A stretch of 64,000 nt of DNA from Pseudomonas chlororaphis. Lineage in GTDB: Bacteria; Pseudomonadota; Gammaproteobacteria; Pseudomonadales; Pseudomonadaceae. The notes beneath the pieces were generated by a model. It was given only the letters and a program-made list of their open reading frames with translations, was not told the DNA's origin and searched no databases. The stretch lies in the NCBI RefSeq assembly GCF_000783395.1, contig NZ_JSFK01000009.1, positions 119,113 to 183,112 of the forward strand, written 5' to 3'. Position 1 is the stretch's first letter. Each line of letters starts with the position of its first letter. Shown here piece after piece: positions 54,865 through 63,937 of this stretch. Made by a program: the position numbers and the translations under genes.

Positions 54865-55374
54865 TCAGAACGCGCCCATGTAATCACGCTTGCCCACTTC
54901 GACACCGTTATGACGCAGCAGCGCATAAGTAGTAGTGACATGGAAGAAGAACTGCGGCAGACCGTAGGTCAGCAAATAAGCCTGACCACTGAAGCGCTTC
55001 TCTTTCGGCGTACCCGGACGGGTGACGATTTCAATGCCTTCCTTGCCATCGATCTGCTCGGGTTTGATCTCGCCAATGAAGGCCAGAACCTTGGCGATCA
55101 GGGCTTGCAGCTCGGCGAAGGTGGTTTCGGTATCGTCGTACTTCGGCACTTCAACTTCAGCCAGACGCGAGGAAACGCCTTTGGCGAAGTCGACGGCGAT
55201 CTGCACCTGACGGGTCAGCGGGAACATGTCCGGGTACAGACGGGCCTGCAGGAAGGCGTTCGGGTCGATGTTTTTCTCGGTGGCGTGGGCTTCAGCCTTT
55301 TTCAGCACATCGCTCAAAGCGTTGAGCATTTGTTGAAAAACCGGGACGGATGCGGCGTACAGGGAAATGGTCAT
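54865..55374 (-). CDS. DUF1993 family protein
   Basis: A 169-residue helical soluble protein with F-P-L-T-R-Q-V-Q-I-A-V-D near 52-63 and F-F-F-H-V-T-T-T-Y-A-L-L-R-H-N-G-V near 142-158. This matches DUF1993, a DinB-like four-helix family with a conserved His. Function unknown, possibly metal-dependent. It is monocistronic, 125 bases from the divergent YceH gene. Confidence 0.88.
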   Translation of the reverse strand: MTISLYAASVPVFQQMLNALSDVLKKAEAHATEKNIDPNAFLQARLYPDMFPLTRQVQIAVDFAKGVSSRLAEVEVPKYDDTETTFAELQALIAKVLAFIGEIKPEQIDGKEGIEIVTRPGTPKEKRFSGQAYLLTYGLPQFFFHVTTTYALLRHNGVEVGKRDYMGAF

Positions 55375-55499
55375 GGCAGTCTCGTGTGGTGGCTGGGTGG
55401 AACAAGGAGGCGATTATAGCCATGCTTGATGACCACACGGCTTGCCTTTTGTTTGGCAAGGATTAGGCTAGGCGCCTTCGACTGCAGAGGGAACGCGCG

Positions 55500-56147
55500 A
55501 TGACCACAGAACCAGAATCCACCTTCGACGAGCCACGGCTCAACGCCACGGAAATCCGCATTCTCGGTTCGCTGATCGAGAAACAGGCGACGAGCCCGGA
55601 AACCTATCCGCTGACGCTCAATGCGCTGGTGTTGGCCTGCAATCAGAAAACCAGCCGCGAACCGGTGATGAACCTGACCCAGGGTCAGGTCGGGCAGAGT
55701 TTGCGCGCACTGGAAGGCCGCGGTTTCGCCAAACTGGTGATGGGCAGTCGCGCCGATCGCTGGGAGCACAAGGTCGACAAGGCGCTTGAACTGGTGCCGG
55801 CGCAGGTGATTCTCAGCGGATTGATGTTTCTGCGCGGCCCGCAAACCGTCAATGAGCTGCTGACCCGCAGTGGGCGCATGCATGAATTTGAAGACACCGA
55901 GCAGGTGGTGCATCAGCTTGAGCGTTTGATTGCGCGTGGGCTGGCGGTACTGATTCCACGTCAGGCCGGGCAGCGCGAAGATCGCTACACCCATGCTCTG
56001 GGTGATCCGGCGGACAGCGAGGCGATCATGGCGGCACGGCAGAACCCGTCGGATCGCGGTACAAGCACTGGCGTTTCGGTTGAGCGCATCGAAGAGCTGG
56101 AGGCGCGGATTGCCGCGCTGGAAGAGCGTCTGGCCCGCCTCGAATAA
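55500..56147 (+). CDS. YceH family protein (DUF480)
   Basis: A 215-residue protein. Two winged-helix domains are seen at about 12-95 ([24 protein letters not shown]) and 100-175, then a C-terminal coiled coil ([13 protein letters not shown]). DNA binding is suggested by the fold but no target is known. It stands alone, with a REP doublet after it. Confidence 0.9.
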   Translation: MTTEPESTFDEPRLNATEIRILGSLIEKQATSPETYPLTLNALVLACNQKTSREPVMNLTQGQVGQSLRALEGRGFAKLVMGSRADRWEHKVDKALELVPAQVILSGLMFLRGPQTVNELLTRSGRMHEFEDTEQVVHQLERLIARGLAVLIPRQAGQREDRYTHALGDPADSEAIMAARQNPSDRGTSTGVSVERIEELEARIAALEERLARLE

Positions 56148-56162
56148 TCACCACAAATACAT

Positions 56163-56251
56163 TGTGGGAGCGAGCTTGCTCGCGAATGCGGTGTGTCATT
56201 CAACGATGATGTAACTGACACGGCCTATTCGCGAGCAAGCTCGCTCCCACA
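56163..56251. repeat. REP doublet, GTGGGAGCGAGC type
   Basis: TGTGGGAGCGAGCTTGCTCG and the inverted copy CGAGCAAGCTCGCTCCCACA between convergent genes. Confidence 0.85.
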
Positions 56252-56282
56252 GGGGTTATTCATAAAGTTTCAGAGTCTGGGG

Positions 56283-56801
56283 TTATTCACCATCCCAGTA
56301 GTCAACGCCATCCGCCTGCCGTGCCACCGCGACAAAACCCGAGGCATTGCCCTCGGCATCGATGTTGAAGTTATCCATCACCGCATATTTGCTCGAATCC
56401 GGGTATTCGCAGATTTCCGGCTGCTGCTGGGTGCTTACCGCCAGATAACGCAATTCGGCCTGACTGGTATTGATGATCTGATGGGCCATTTCCGGGCCGC
56501 CCGGCGGGCAAGCGATCACATCGCCCTCACGAATCGGAAAACGCTCGGTACCAAGACGCACCTCGCCCTCCCCAGCCACCACGTAGAACATCTCTTCGTT
56601 GACCCGATGACTGTGAAACGGGCTGCCGCGCATGCCTGGCGGCAACGCGTACAGGCGATAACCGAGTTTCTGCGAACCCAGTTGCTGGCCAATCCGCGCC
56701 ATGCGCTGCTGATAGCGGCCGGCGGTTTCACCTTCCGGGGCCAGGGCTTCGGGCAGGGGTTCGAGTTCGACCTGATGCAGGTTGAGGATGGGCGGATGCA
56801 T
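56283..56801 (-). CDS. Cupin-domain protein
   Basis: A 172-residue cupin with metal motif 1 G-S-P-F-H-S-H-R-V-N-E-E (about 63-74) and a second conserved box with P-G-G-P-E-M-A-H-Q-I-I-N-T (about 103-115). It probably binds a metal through the two His of H-S-H, the Glu and the later His. Enzyme type unknown. GAGG before the ATG at 56801 supports the start. The N-terminal extension read from 56951 comes from a REP sequence. Confidence 0.83.
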   Translation of the reverse strand: MHPPILNLHQVELEPLPEALAPEGETAGRYQQRMARIGQQLGSQKLGYRLYALPPGMRGSPFHSHRVNEEMFYVVAGEGEVRLGTERFPIREGDVIACPPGGPEMAHQIINTSQAELRYLAVSTQQQPEICEYPDSSKYAVMDNFNIDAEGNASGFVAVARQADGVDYWDGE

Positions 56802-56887
56802 GGGAGCCTCGGTCACGGTTTTTGTGGTGGGCAAGTCTGGGCTTGCTGGGGAGGCAGTATAGGCAGCAGGATAAACCGAGGTGAATT

Positions 56888-56980
56888 CATCGCTGGCAAG
56901 CCAGCTCCCACAGGTTTCGGGTTGGAACACAAATCTGTGAGCAGCTCCCATACCTTGTGGGAGCTGGCTTGCCAGCGATG
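56888..56980. repeat. REP doublet, CTGGCAAGCCAGCTCCCACA type
   Basis: CATCGCTGGCAAGCCAGCTC and its inverted copy ending GCCAGCGATG. The middle also carries a partial GCAGCTCCCA. Confidence 0.85.
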
Positions 56981-57012
56981 AGGCCAGTTAACTCACTGCA
57001 TAATTATGAGAA

Positions 57013-57831
57013 TCAGCTCCGGGCGAATGCCACCGCCGCCGCAAACTGCTCTTCAGTCGGGCGCACGCCGGTGTACAGGACAAACTGCTCCAGCGCCTGA
57101 ATCGCAATCACCTCAAGCCCGGTAATCACCTTTTTGCCTTCGGCCCGTGCGCGCACGATCAGCGGCGTCTCCGACGGAATCGCGACCACATCAAATACCG
57201 TCTCAGCCGCAGCAATAACTTGAGGCTCGAACGCCAGTTGCCCCGCCTCCGGCCCGCCGTCCATGCCCACCGGCGTCACATTGATCAGCATCTGTGGACG
57301 CTCCTCGCCCAGTTCCGCCTGCCAGCGATAACCCAGCGAATCCGCCAATGCACGCCCGGCACGCTCATTGCGGGCGACAATCAAACCGTTTTTGTACCCG
57401 CCATCACGCAAGGCACTGGCCACCGCCTTGGCCATCCCGCCGCTGCCTCGCAGGGCGAAGGTCGAATCCTTGGGCACCGCGTGGGTTTCCAGCAACTGCG
57501 CGACGGCAATGTAATCGGTGTTGTAAGCCTTCAGATGGCCGTCGGTATTGACGATGGTATTGATCGACTGGATCGCTGCCGCCGACGCATCCAGCTCATC
57601 GACCAGCGCAATGCACGCTTCCTTGAACGGCATCGACACGCCGCAACCGCGAATGCCCAAAGCGCGAATGCCGCCCACGGCGCCTGTCAAATCCTGGCTG
57701 CTGAACGCCTTGTAATAGAAATTCAGGCCCAACTGCTCATACAAATGGTTATGAAAACGCAGACCGAAATTGCCTGGGCGCCCCGACAGGGACATGCACA
57801 GTTGGGTGTCTTTGTTCGGGTTCATCTGCAT
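57013..57831 (-). CDS. Shikimate 5-dehydrogenase-like protein
   Basis: A 272-residue AroE-fold protein. Its substrate region is L-S-G-R-P-G-N-F-G-L-R-F-H-N-H-L-Y, which lacks the S-x-S pair of classic AroE. The catalytic Lys (M-P-F-K-E-A) and Asp (N-T-D-Y) are kept, as is the NADP loop G-S-G-G-M-A-K-A. It is an AroE-like paralog (related to the YdiB/Ael groups), so shikimate may not be the main substrate. It is monocistronic. Confidence 0.83.
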   Translation of the reverse strand: MQMNPNKDTQLCMSLSGRPGNFGLRFHNHLYEQLGLNFYYKAFSSQDLTGAVGGIRALGIRGCGVSMPFKEACIALVDELDASAAAIQSINTIVNTDGHLKAYNTDYIAVAQLLETHAVPKDSTFALRGSGGMAKAVASALRDGGYKNGLIVARNERAGRALADSLGYRWQAELGEERPQMLINVTPVGMDGGPEAGQLAFEPQVIAAAETVFDVVAIPSETPLIVRARAEGKKVITGLEVIAIQALEQFVLYTGVRPTEEQFAAAVAFARS

Positions 57832-58087
57832 GAAACTTCTCCTTCAAACGCACTTTCGGATAGACGGGATTAGCCAGCCCATCGAGTTCTGAACGATCAT
57901 AGAGGCCTGTTTTAAACGTGTTCTGTGGCCCTTGCACGGCCCGGTAAAGAAGCCGGTACAGACCTTACACAAAATTTACCCAGCGGCTGTGCTGATTTTC
58001 AGAATTTCGCTGTCTTAGAAGTATCCCCGCGACAACTGTGGGCCTGGTGCAGGCCCTGCCGCCGGGTCGAAGAACCGAGGACTTATC

Positions 58088-58447
58088 ATGATTCGTAAAC
58101 TCCCCATTCTGGCCTTGTTGATTGGCGCACTTGCTGTCACAGGTCAGGCAGAAGCCGGTGGTGGCCACGGCTGGCAAGGCCCTGCGGTGTTTGGCGCGAT
58201 CGTCGGCTCGGCCATCATCGGCTCGGCACTGATCAATCAGGATCGGCCGGTGTATGTGCAACAACAGCCGGTTTATGTTCAGCCGCAACCGGTCTACGTG
58301 CAGCAGCCGCCACCACCGGTCTACTACCAGCCGGCGCCGGTGTACGTGCAGCAACCGGTTTACATTCAACAGGCCCCCGTCTACTACGGCCCGCCTCGCG
58401 GTTATTACGGCCGGCCACATGGCTATTACGGCGGCCCGCGCTGGTAA
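58088..58447 (+). CDS. Exported protein with V-Y-V-Q-Q-P repeats
   Basis: A 119-residue protein with a signal peptide (about 1-23, Q-A-E-A-G-G), a Gly/Ala hydrophobic segment (about 34-49), then seven or so repeats of P-V-Y-V-Q-x-x or P-V-Y-Y and a C-terminal G-Y-Y-G-R-P-H-G-Y-Y-G tract. It may be a glycine-zipper-type or surface Tyr-rich protein. No enzyme motif is present. A terminator follows. Confidence 0.75.
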   Translation: MIRKLPILALLIGALAVTGQAEAGGGHGWQGPAVFGAIVGSAIIGSALINQDRPVYVQQQPVYVQPQPVYVQQPPPPVYYQPAPVYVQQPVYIQQAPVYYGPPRGYYGRPHGYYGGPRW

Positions 58448-58457
58448 TCGCCACACA

Positions 58458-58487
58458 AAGCCCCGCTTTTACAGCGGGGTTTTTTTA
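58458..58487 (+). terminator. Rho-independent terminator
   Basis: AAGCCCCGCT, loop TTTAC, AGCGGGG and seven T, 11 bases after the repeat-protein stop. Confidence 0.9.
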
Positions 58488-58677
58488 TGACCGTTCGTCG
58501 GCGAGCGTCTGAAAAAATCTCGCCAAGGTCGCTGTGAGGACAGTTTCACCGGCTAAAGTCGGCATGATTGATTGACCGTTATGTACTTTTCCATAAAACG
58601 GTCATCTATTTGTCATGACGGAACCGCAATCTGAATCCGTCCGCAAACAACAGGTTGATAACAACAAGGACGACTGT

Positions 58678-58872
58678 ATGCCAACACAAAACCCGCACCG
58701 CATCGTCGGTCTGTGCACCTCAAGCAAGGTGTACAGCGCGCTGACCGAGCTCAAACACCTGGAAGGCCATCGCTGCGCCAAGTTTCTTTCGCTATTGGCG
58801 GAAAACCTCGTGCACAAAGGCTTGCTCAACGAGCGCGAAGTCATGCACATGCTCGATCAAGTGGTCGACTGA
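58678..58872 (+). CDS. Small conserved-looking protein
   Basis: A 64-residue soluble protein with R-I-V-G-L-C-T-S-S-K-V-Y and a helical end, E-V-M-H-M-L-D-Q-V-V-D. AAGGA eight bases before the ATG at 58678 favours this start over the ATG at 58615. I believe near-identical small proteins occur in other Pseudomonas but could not check. Function unknown. Confidence 0.65.
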   Translation: MPTQNPHRIVGLCTSSKVYSALTELKHLEGHRCAKFLSLLAENLVHKGLLNEREVMHMLDQVVD

Positions 58873-58974
58873 GCCAGCCCTCAACGGCATCAATGACCAC
58901 TATCGAAAGCGTTGATTGTCCGTAGAAGCGGCGAATCTTTAAGGTAGCTCCATTGTTAGATGGAGGTACTCGTC

Positions 58975-59157
58975 ATGGCTCAGGTTCAAATCATGTCCGT
59001 TATCGGCAGCGCCGTTCCCGCTTCGCTCAGAGCATCGGGCCTGCTTGCCTGCTGGTATCTGATGCGCGACGGCGAAGCGATCAGCGGCCCGCTCACTTCG
59101 CTGCCCGCTGCGCAGGCACTGTCGCAGAAGATCGTCAGCGAGCCGTTTAACGCTTAA
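58975..59157 (+). CDS. Small hypothetical protein
   Basis: A 60-residue protein reading W-Y-L-M-R-D-G-E-A-I-S-G-P-L-T in its centre, like a short GYF_2-type or tudor-like strand segment. GGAGG eight bases before the ATG at 58975 is a strong signal. Its stop overlaps that of the convergent AI-2E family gene. Function unknown. Confidence 0.65.
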   Translation: MAQVQIMSVIGSAVPASLRASGLLACWYLMRDGEAISGPLTSLPAAQALSQKIVSEPFNA

Positions 59158-60215
59158 GGCAGTTGCACGCGGGGCTTGGTCTCGGCGAAAAGCGCCCAGC
59201 TCGACATGAACAGCGCCGCGATCAGCGGCCCGATCACAAAGCCATTCAGGCCGAATACCGCCAGGCCACCCAAGGTCGAGATCAGAATCAGGTAATCGGG
59301 CATTTTGGTGTCCTTGCCCACCAGAATCGGCCGCAGTACGTTGTCCACCAAACCGATCACGAACACCCCGAACAAGCCCAGCACCACGCCCTGCCAGATC
59401 ATCCCGCTGAGCAGGAAATACACCGCCACCGGCGCCCAGACAATCCCCGCGCCCACTGCTGGCAGCAACGACAAAAACCCCATCAGGACCGCCCACAGCA
59501 ATGCGCTGGGGATGTCGAGAAACCAGAAAATCGCTCCGCCCAGCGCGCCTTGAGTCACCGCGACCACAAGATTGCCCTTCACCGTCGCCCGTACCACGCG
59601 GTTGAACTTCAACTGCAAGCGCCGCTTGTGGCCTTCCTCCAGTGGCACGGCAGTGCGCACCTTGCGCGCCAGTTCGGCGCCATCGCGCAGAAAGAAAAAC
59701 AGCAGATACAGCATGATGAAAAAACTCACCACGAACTCGAACGTACCCTGGCCAAAACTGAACGCTTGAGTGGCCAGGACCTGACTGCCCTGCATCGCCG
59801 ATTTGACGATTTTCTCGCGCAGGCCATTGAGTTCGCCCATGCCGAAACGGTCGAGCAAATGCTGAAAGTATGGCGGCAAGCTGTGCTTGAACTGCGCCAG
59901 ATACGCGGCAACGTCCAGCTCACCACTTTCGATATTCTTGTAGACCGTCGCCCCCTCCTGCACCAGCAACACGCTGACGATGATCACCGGCAGAATCGCG
60001 ATGACCAGACAGATGCTCAACGTGCACAGCGAGGTCAGGTTGCGTTGCCAGCCGAATTTCGCCTGCAACTTGCGTTGCATCGGCGCAAACAGGATGCCGA
60101 GGATCACTGCCCAGAACACCGCACCGTAGAACGGCAACAGGATCCAGATAAAGGCCACCGTGACCAGCACCAGCAGCACGGTCAGGGATTTGAATTGCAG
60201 ACTCTTTTCGTTCAT
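59154..60215 (-). CDS. AI-2E family transporter (PerM-type permease)
   Basis: A 353-residue membrane protein with about eight helices and the family C-terminal segment I-G-L-V-D-N-V-L-R-P-I-L-V-G. The family name comes from a proposed AI-2 exporter, but most members have no proven substrate and some are Na+/H+ antiporters. It is monocistronic and divergent from trhP. Confidence 0.87.
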   Translation of the reverse strand: MNEKSLQFKSLTVLLVLVTVAFIWILLPFYGAVFWAVILGILFAPMQRKLQAKFGWQRNLTSLCTLSICLVIAILPVIIVSVLLVQEGATVYKNIESGELDVAAYLAQFKHSLPPYFQHLLDRFGMGELNGLREKIVKSAMQGSQVLATQAFSFGQGTFEFVVSFFIMLYLLFFFLRDGAELARKVRTAVPLEEGHKRRLQLKFNRVVRATVKGNLVVAVTQGALGGAIFWFLDIPSALLWAVLMGFLSLLPAVGAGIVWAPVAVYFLLSGMIWQGVVLGLFGVFVIGLVDNVLRPILVGKDTKMPDYLILISTLGGLAVFGLNGFVIGPLIAALFMSSWALFAETKPRVQLP

Positions 60216-60370
60216 GTCCGGTCCATGTCAGTCAGGCGTCATGCACGCCCCGATGCTTAGTCAGCCGCAGCGTGCACGAGTGCCATCTTTATTCATGGAG
60301 CATAGATCCAGATCAACAAACCCTCGCCGCATCTGCCTTACCCTGCCGCGCTTTTGCGACCGACACCGCC

Positions 60371-61702
60371 ATGACCTCGACCCTCGCCGCCCCCGAACTG
60401 CTCGCTCCCGCCGGCACCCTGAAAAACATGCGCTACGCCTTCGCCTACGGCGCCGATGCGGTCTACGCCGGCCAGCCGCGTTACAGCCTGCGGGTGCGCA
60501 ACAACGAATTCGATCACGCCAACCTGGCGTTGGGCATTGGTGAAGCCCAAGCGCAGGGCAAACGCTTCTACGTGGTGGTCAACATTGCCCCGCACAACGC
60601 CAAATTGAAAACCTTTCTCAAGGATCTGGCGCCAGTGATCGAAATGGCGCCGGATGCACTGATCATGTCCGACCCAGGCCTGATCATGCTGGTGCGCCGG
60701 CATTTCCCGCAGATGCCGATTCACCTTTCCGTGCAGGCGAACACGGTGAACTGGGCGAGTGTCGAGTTCTGGCAACTGCAGGGTGTGAGCCGGATCATCC
60801 TGTCGCGGGAATTGTCGCTGGAGGAAATCGGCGAGATCCGCGAACAGGTGCCGGGCATGGAACTGGAGGTGTTCGTTCATGGCGCCTTGTGCATGGCCTA
60901 TTCCGGGCGCTGTCTGCTCTCAGGTTACATGAACAAGCGCGATGCCAATCAGGGCACCTGTACCAACGCCTGTCGCTGGAAATACTCGGCGCAAGAGGCG
61001 ACGGAAAATCAGCTCGGCGAGATCGTCCAGACTTTCCAGCCCGAGCCGACCCTGGGCCTCGGCGCGCCGACCGATCAGGTGTTCCTGCTTCAGGAAGCCA
61101 ACCGCCCCGACGAATTGATGCCGGCGTTCGAGGACGAGCACGGCACTTACATCATGAACGCCAAGGACCTGCGCGCAGTGCAGCACGTCGAGCGCCTGAC
61201 GCACATGGGCGTGCATTCGTTGAAGATCGAGGGCCGGACCAAATCGCACTTCTATTGCGCGCGCACCACGCAGGTGTATCGCCGGGCGATTGATGATGCG
61301 GTGGCCGGGCGCGCGTTTGATCGTAGCCTGATGACGGATCTTGAGTCACTGGCCCAGCGCGGCTACACCGAAGGTTTTCTGCGTCGGCATGTGCATGACG
61401 AGTACCAGAATTATCAGAATGGCAGCTCGGTGTCGGAGCGTCAGCAGTTTGTGGGTGAGCTGACTGGGGAGCGACGTGAGGGGCTGGCCGAGGTCAAGGT
61501 GAAGAATCGTTTTGCACTGGGTGATCATCTGGAATTGATGACGCCCGCAGGCAATTTTCATTTTGATTTGCATGAGTTGCAGAGTGTTAAGGGTGAGGCG
61601 ATCGAGGTAGCGCCGGGGGATGGGCATACGGTTTATCTGCCGATTCCGGAGGGGGTGGATTTGCGGTTTGGGTTGTTGATGCGGGATCTGCGGGGTGCCT
61701 GA
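60371..61702 (+). CDS. trhP: tRNA hydroxylation protein P (U32 peptidase family)
   Basis: A 443-residue protein, formerly YegQ. The N-terminal barrel begins E-L-L-A-P-A-G-T-L-K-N-M. The cysteines of the iron-sulfur/U32 motif are in H-G-A-L-C-M-A-Y-S-G-R-C and G-T-C-T-N-A-C-R. In E. coli and B. subtilis such proteins make 5-hydroxyuridine at tRNA position 34, using prephenate. The ATG at 60371 is the family start; the extension to 60272 is unsupported. Confidence 0.92.
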   Translation: MTSTLAAPELLAPAGTLKNMRYAFAYGADAVYAGQPRYSLRVRNNEFDHANLALGIGEAQAQGKRFYVVVNIAPHNAKLKTFLKDLAPVIEMAPDALIMSDPGLIMLVRRHFPQMPIHLSVQANTVNWASVEFWQLQGVSRIILSRELSLEEIGEIREQVPGMELEVFVHGALCMAYSGRCLLSGYMNKRDANQGTCTNACRWKYSAQEATENQLGEIVQTFQPEPTLGLGAPTDQVFLLQEANRPDELMPAFEDEHGTYIMNAKDLRAVQHVERLTHMGVHSLKIEGRTKSHFYCARTTQVYRRAIDDAVAGRAFDRSLMTDLESLAQRGYTEGFLRRHVHDEYQNYQNGSSVSERQQFVGELTGERREGLAEVKVKNRFALGDHLELMTPAGNFHFDLHELQSVKGEAIEVAPGDGHTVYLPIPEGVDLRFGLLMRDLRGA

Positions 61703-61706
61703 GAAG

Positions 61707-61906
61707 CCCCTCACCCTAGCCCTCTCCCAGAGGGAGAGGGGACTGATTGGGGGATATTGGAGAAGTTCACCGACCTGAACGTGCTGCGGCGAATCCATAA
61801 TCGACTTTTCTGATCAAGCACACTGGACTTGGCTGAATCCATAATCGACTCGGCGTATAACCCGAGACACCGCGGTCGGCCCCCTCTCCCTCCGGGAGAG
61901 GGCTGG
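61707..61906. repeat. CCCCTCACCC-type inverted-repeat element, copy C
   Basis: Starts CCCCTCACCCTAGCCCTCTC and ends CTCCCTCCGGGAGAGGGCTGG. Inside, GAATCCATAATCGACT occurs twice as a direct repeat (61791-61806 and 61835-61850). It fills the gap between convergent trhP and LysR genes. Confidence 0.78.
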
Positions 61907-61912
61907 CTTTTC

Positions 61913-62788
61913 CTACACACTAAACTCCTCCCGCAACATCGCCACAAACGCCTCCCGCGCCGGGTGCACCCCGGCGTTTTCATGCCAGTAAAACAAGTTG
62001 TCGACGGCCGTCAGCTCGGCAAACTCATACCCCACACACCCAGCCCCTTTCGCGTACTGCTCAAACACGCCCTTGGGCACCAGCGCCACCCCTGCCCCGG
62101 CACTCACACAACCGACAATCGCCCCATAACTGGCGAGACTGACGATCGGCAGCGACAACCCCTGACGCAACAACCAATGCTCCAGCGCCGCACGATACGG
62201 ACAGCCCTGCGGCCACATGAATACGGTTTTGTCCTGCAGATCATCAATGGCGTGCACCGGCCCGAACGAGGTCGACGCGATCAGCAGCAATTCTTCGCGA
62301 TACATCGGCGTGCGCTTGAGCTGCGAACGTTCGACATCCACCGCGACAATCGCGCCATCGAGGCGATGACTCACGGTGTCGTCGAGCAACTGCCCCCATG
62401 TGCCGGTGGTGAGTTCCAGCGCCACCTGCGGGTAGCGCTGGTGAAACTTCGCCAGCAAGCGCGGCAAGCGCCCGGTCGCCGAGGACTCGATCGCACCGAT
62501 GCGCAGCGGCCCGGACGGCTCGGCCGATGGATCAACCGCACGTTTCGCTTCAACGGTCAGCGCCAGAATCTTTTCCGCGTAGGTGAGAAATGTCTGTCCC
62601 GCCGGACTAATGCGCAACCCGCGTCCCTCACGCAGAAACAGCGCAACACCCAACTCGGCCTCCAGCGCCTTGATTCGCGCAGTGATGTTCGAGGGCACGC
62701 AAAACAGCTTTTCCGCCGCCCGCGCGATGCTGCCAACCTCGGCCACAGTCTTGAACATACGGATTTGTGCCAACTCCATACTCATCAC
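61913..62788 (-). CDS. LysR-type regulator, divergent from DMT exporter
   Basis: A 291-residue LTTR with helix-turn-helix at about 5-62 (M-F-K-T-V-A-E-V-G-S-I-A-R-A-A-E-K-L-F) and G-L-R-I-S-P-A-G-Q after it. It is separated by 92 bases from the divergent EamA-type transporter, which it probably regulates. The effector is unknown. Confidence 0.87.
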   Translation of the reverse strand: MMSMELAQIRMFKTVAEVGSIARAAEKLFCVPSNITARIKALEAELGVALFLREGRGLRISPAGQTFLTYAEKILALTVEAKRAVDPSAEPSGPLRIGAIESSATGRLPRLLAKFHQRYPQVALELTTGTWGQLLDDTVSHRLDGAIVAVDVERSQLKRTPMYREELLLIASTSFGPVHAIDDLQDKTVFMWPQGCPYRAALEHWLLRQGLSLPIVSLASYGAIVGCVSAGAGVALVPKGVFEQYAKGAGCVGYEFAELTAVDNLFYWHENAGVHPAREAFVAMLREEFSV

Positions 62789-62880
62789 TCTGAGTGAACA
62801 TTTGTCGCAGTATAAGTCAGTTGTGGCGAATGATTTCGCGCCCGGATACTCGGCGCATCAACACCACTGAGCGCCTGATC

Positions 62881-63774
62881 ATGCCGCACCCTTCCCCGTG
62901 GAAAATCCTCTTGGCGATGACCTTTGTCGTCGGCTGCTGGGCGTATTCGCCGACCGGTATTCACATCGGATTGCAAGCCTACGAACCCGGGCATCTGGCG
63001 TTACTGCGGTTTCTGTTGGCGTCGGTGTTCATGGCGTTGATCGCCGCGTTCAAAGGCATTCGCCTGCCGCATTGGCGCGACGTGCCGCTGTTGTTTGCCT
63101 TGGGTTTCTTCGCCGTCAGCCTGCACCACGTCGCACTGAACATCGGCCAGCAAAGTGTCAGTGCCGGTGCTTCCAGTGTGTTGGCGCAATCGAGTCCGTT
63201 GTTCAGCACATTGTTGGCGCGGTTCTTGTTCAAAGATCAGGTCAGCGCCTGGCGCTGGGGTTGTGTGTTGCTCGGCTTTGTCGGCGTGGTGATAGTGGTC
63301 AGCGGCGATAAGGGCTTGGGCGCGATCGATGCGCATGCACTGCTGATCTTGCTGGCGGCGATTTCATGGAGTGTTTACTTCGCCCTGCAAAAACATCATG
63401 CGCGTCGTTACGACGGCTTCAGTCTGGCGTGTTACGCGGTGTGGTCGGGGACGTTGATGCTGCTGATTTATCTGCCCGGGCTGGGTCAAGCGATACTGAA
63501 TGCGCCGCTGCGGATGCAATGGGCCGTGTTGGCATTGGGCGTGTTTCCCAGTGCGCTGGCTTATCTGGCGTGGGGGTTTGTGCTCAAGCATGTGGATTTG
63601 AGTCGGGCGACGATGACGTTGTACCTGATACCGCCGACGGCGATGGGAATTGCGTCGATTGGGTTGGGGGAGCGGCCAACACTGATGGTGCTGGTGGGGT
63701 CGGTGGTGGTGTTGATCAGTGTGTTGGCGTTGAATCTGGAGCGGCGGGTTGTGGGTGTTCGGGCAGCGATCTGA
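62881..63774 (+). CDS. DMT-superfamily (EamA) transporter
   Basis: A 297-residue permease of ten predicted helices in two EamA halves (about 8-140 and 150-285), with F-L-L-A-S-V-F-M-A-L and A-W-G-F-V-L-K-H-V-D motifs. It likely exports an amino acid or metabolite. The ATG at 62881 begins the first helix region; the extension to 62794 is not supported. Confidence 0.85.
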   Translation: MPHPSPWKILLAMTFVVGCWAYSPTGIHIGLQAYEPGHLALLRFLLASVFMALIAAFKGIRLPHWRDVPLLFALGFFAVSLHHVALNIGQQSVSAGASSVLAQSSPLFSTLLARFLFKDQVSAWRWGCVLLGFVGVVIVVSGDKGLGAIDAHALLILLAAISWSVYFALQKHHARRYDGFSLACYAVWSGTLMLLIYLPGLGQAILNAPLRMQWAVLALGVFPSALAYLAWGFVLKHVDLSRATMTLYLIPPTAMGIASIGLGERPTLMVLVGSVVVLISVLALNLERRVVGVRAAI

Positions 63775-63803
63775 TCAATGATTGTTGTTAAGGCAAATGC
63801 CGA

Positions 63804-63896
63804 CATCGCTGGCAAGCCAGCTCCCACAGGGTTCTATGGTGAACATAGTTTTCAAGTACATCCGCATAACCTGTGGGAGCTGGCTTGCCAGCGATG
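63804..63896. repeat. REP doublet, CTGGCAAGCCAGCTCCCACA type
   Basis: CATCGCTGGCAAGCCAGCTC and its inverted copy ending GCCAGCGATG, between convergent genes. Confidence 0.85.
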
Positions 63897-63937
63897 GGGC
63901 CAGCCCAGACAACACATTAATCAAAGCCAATCACTGA

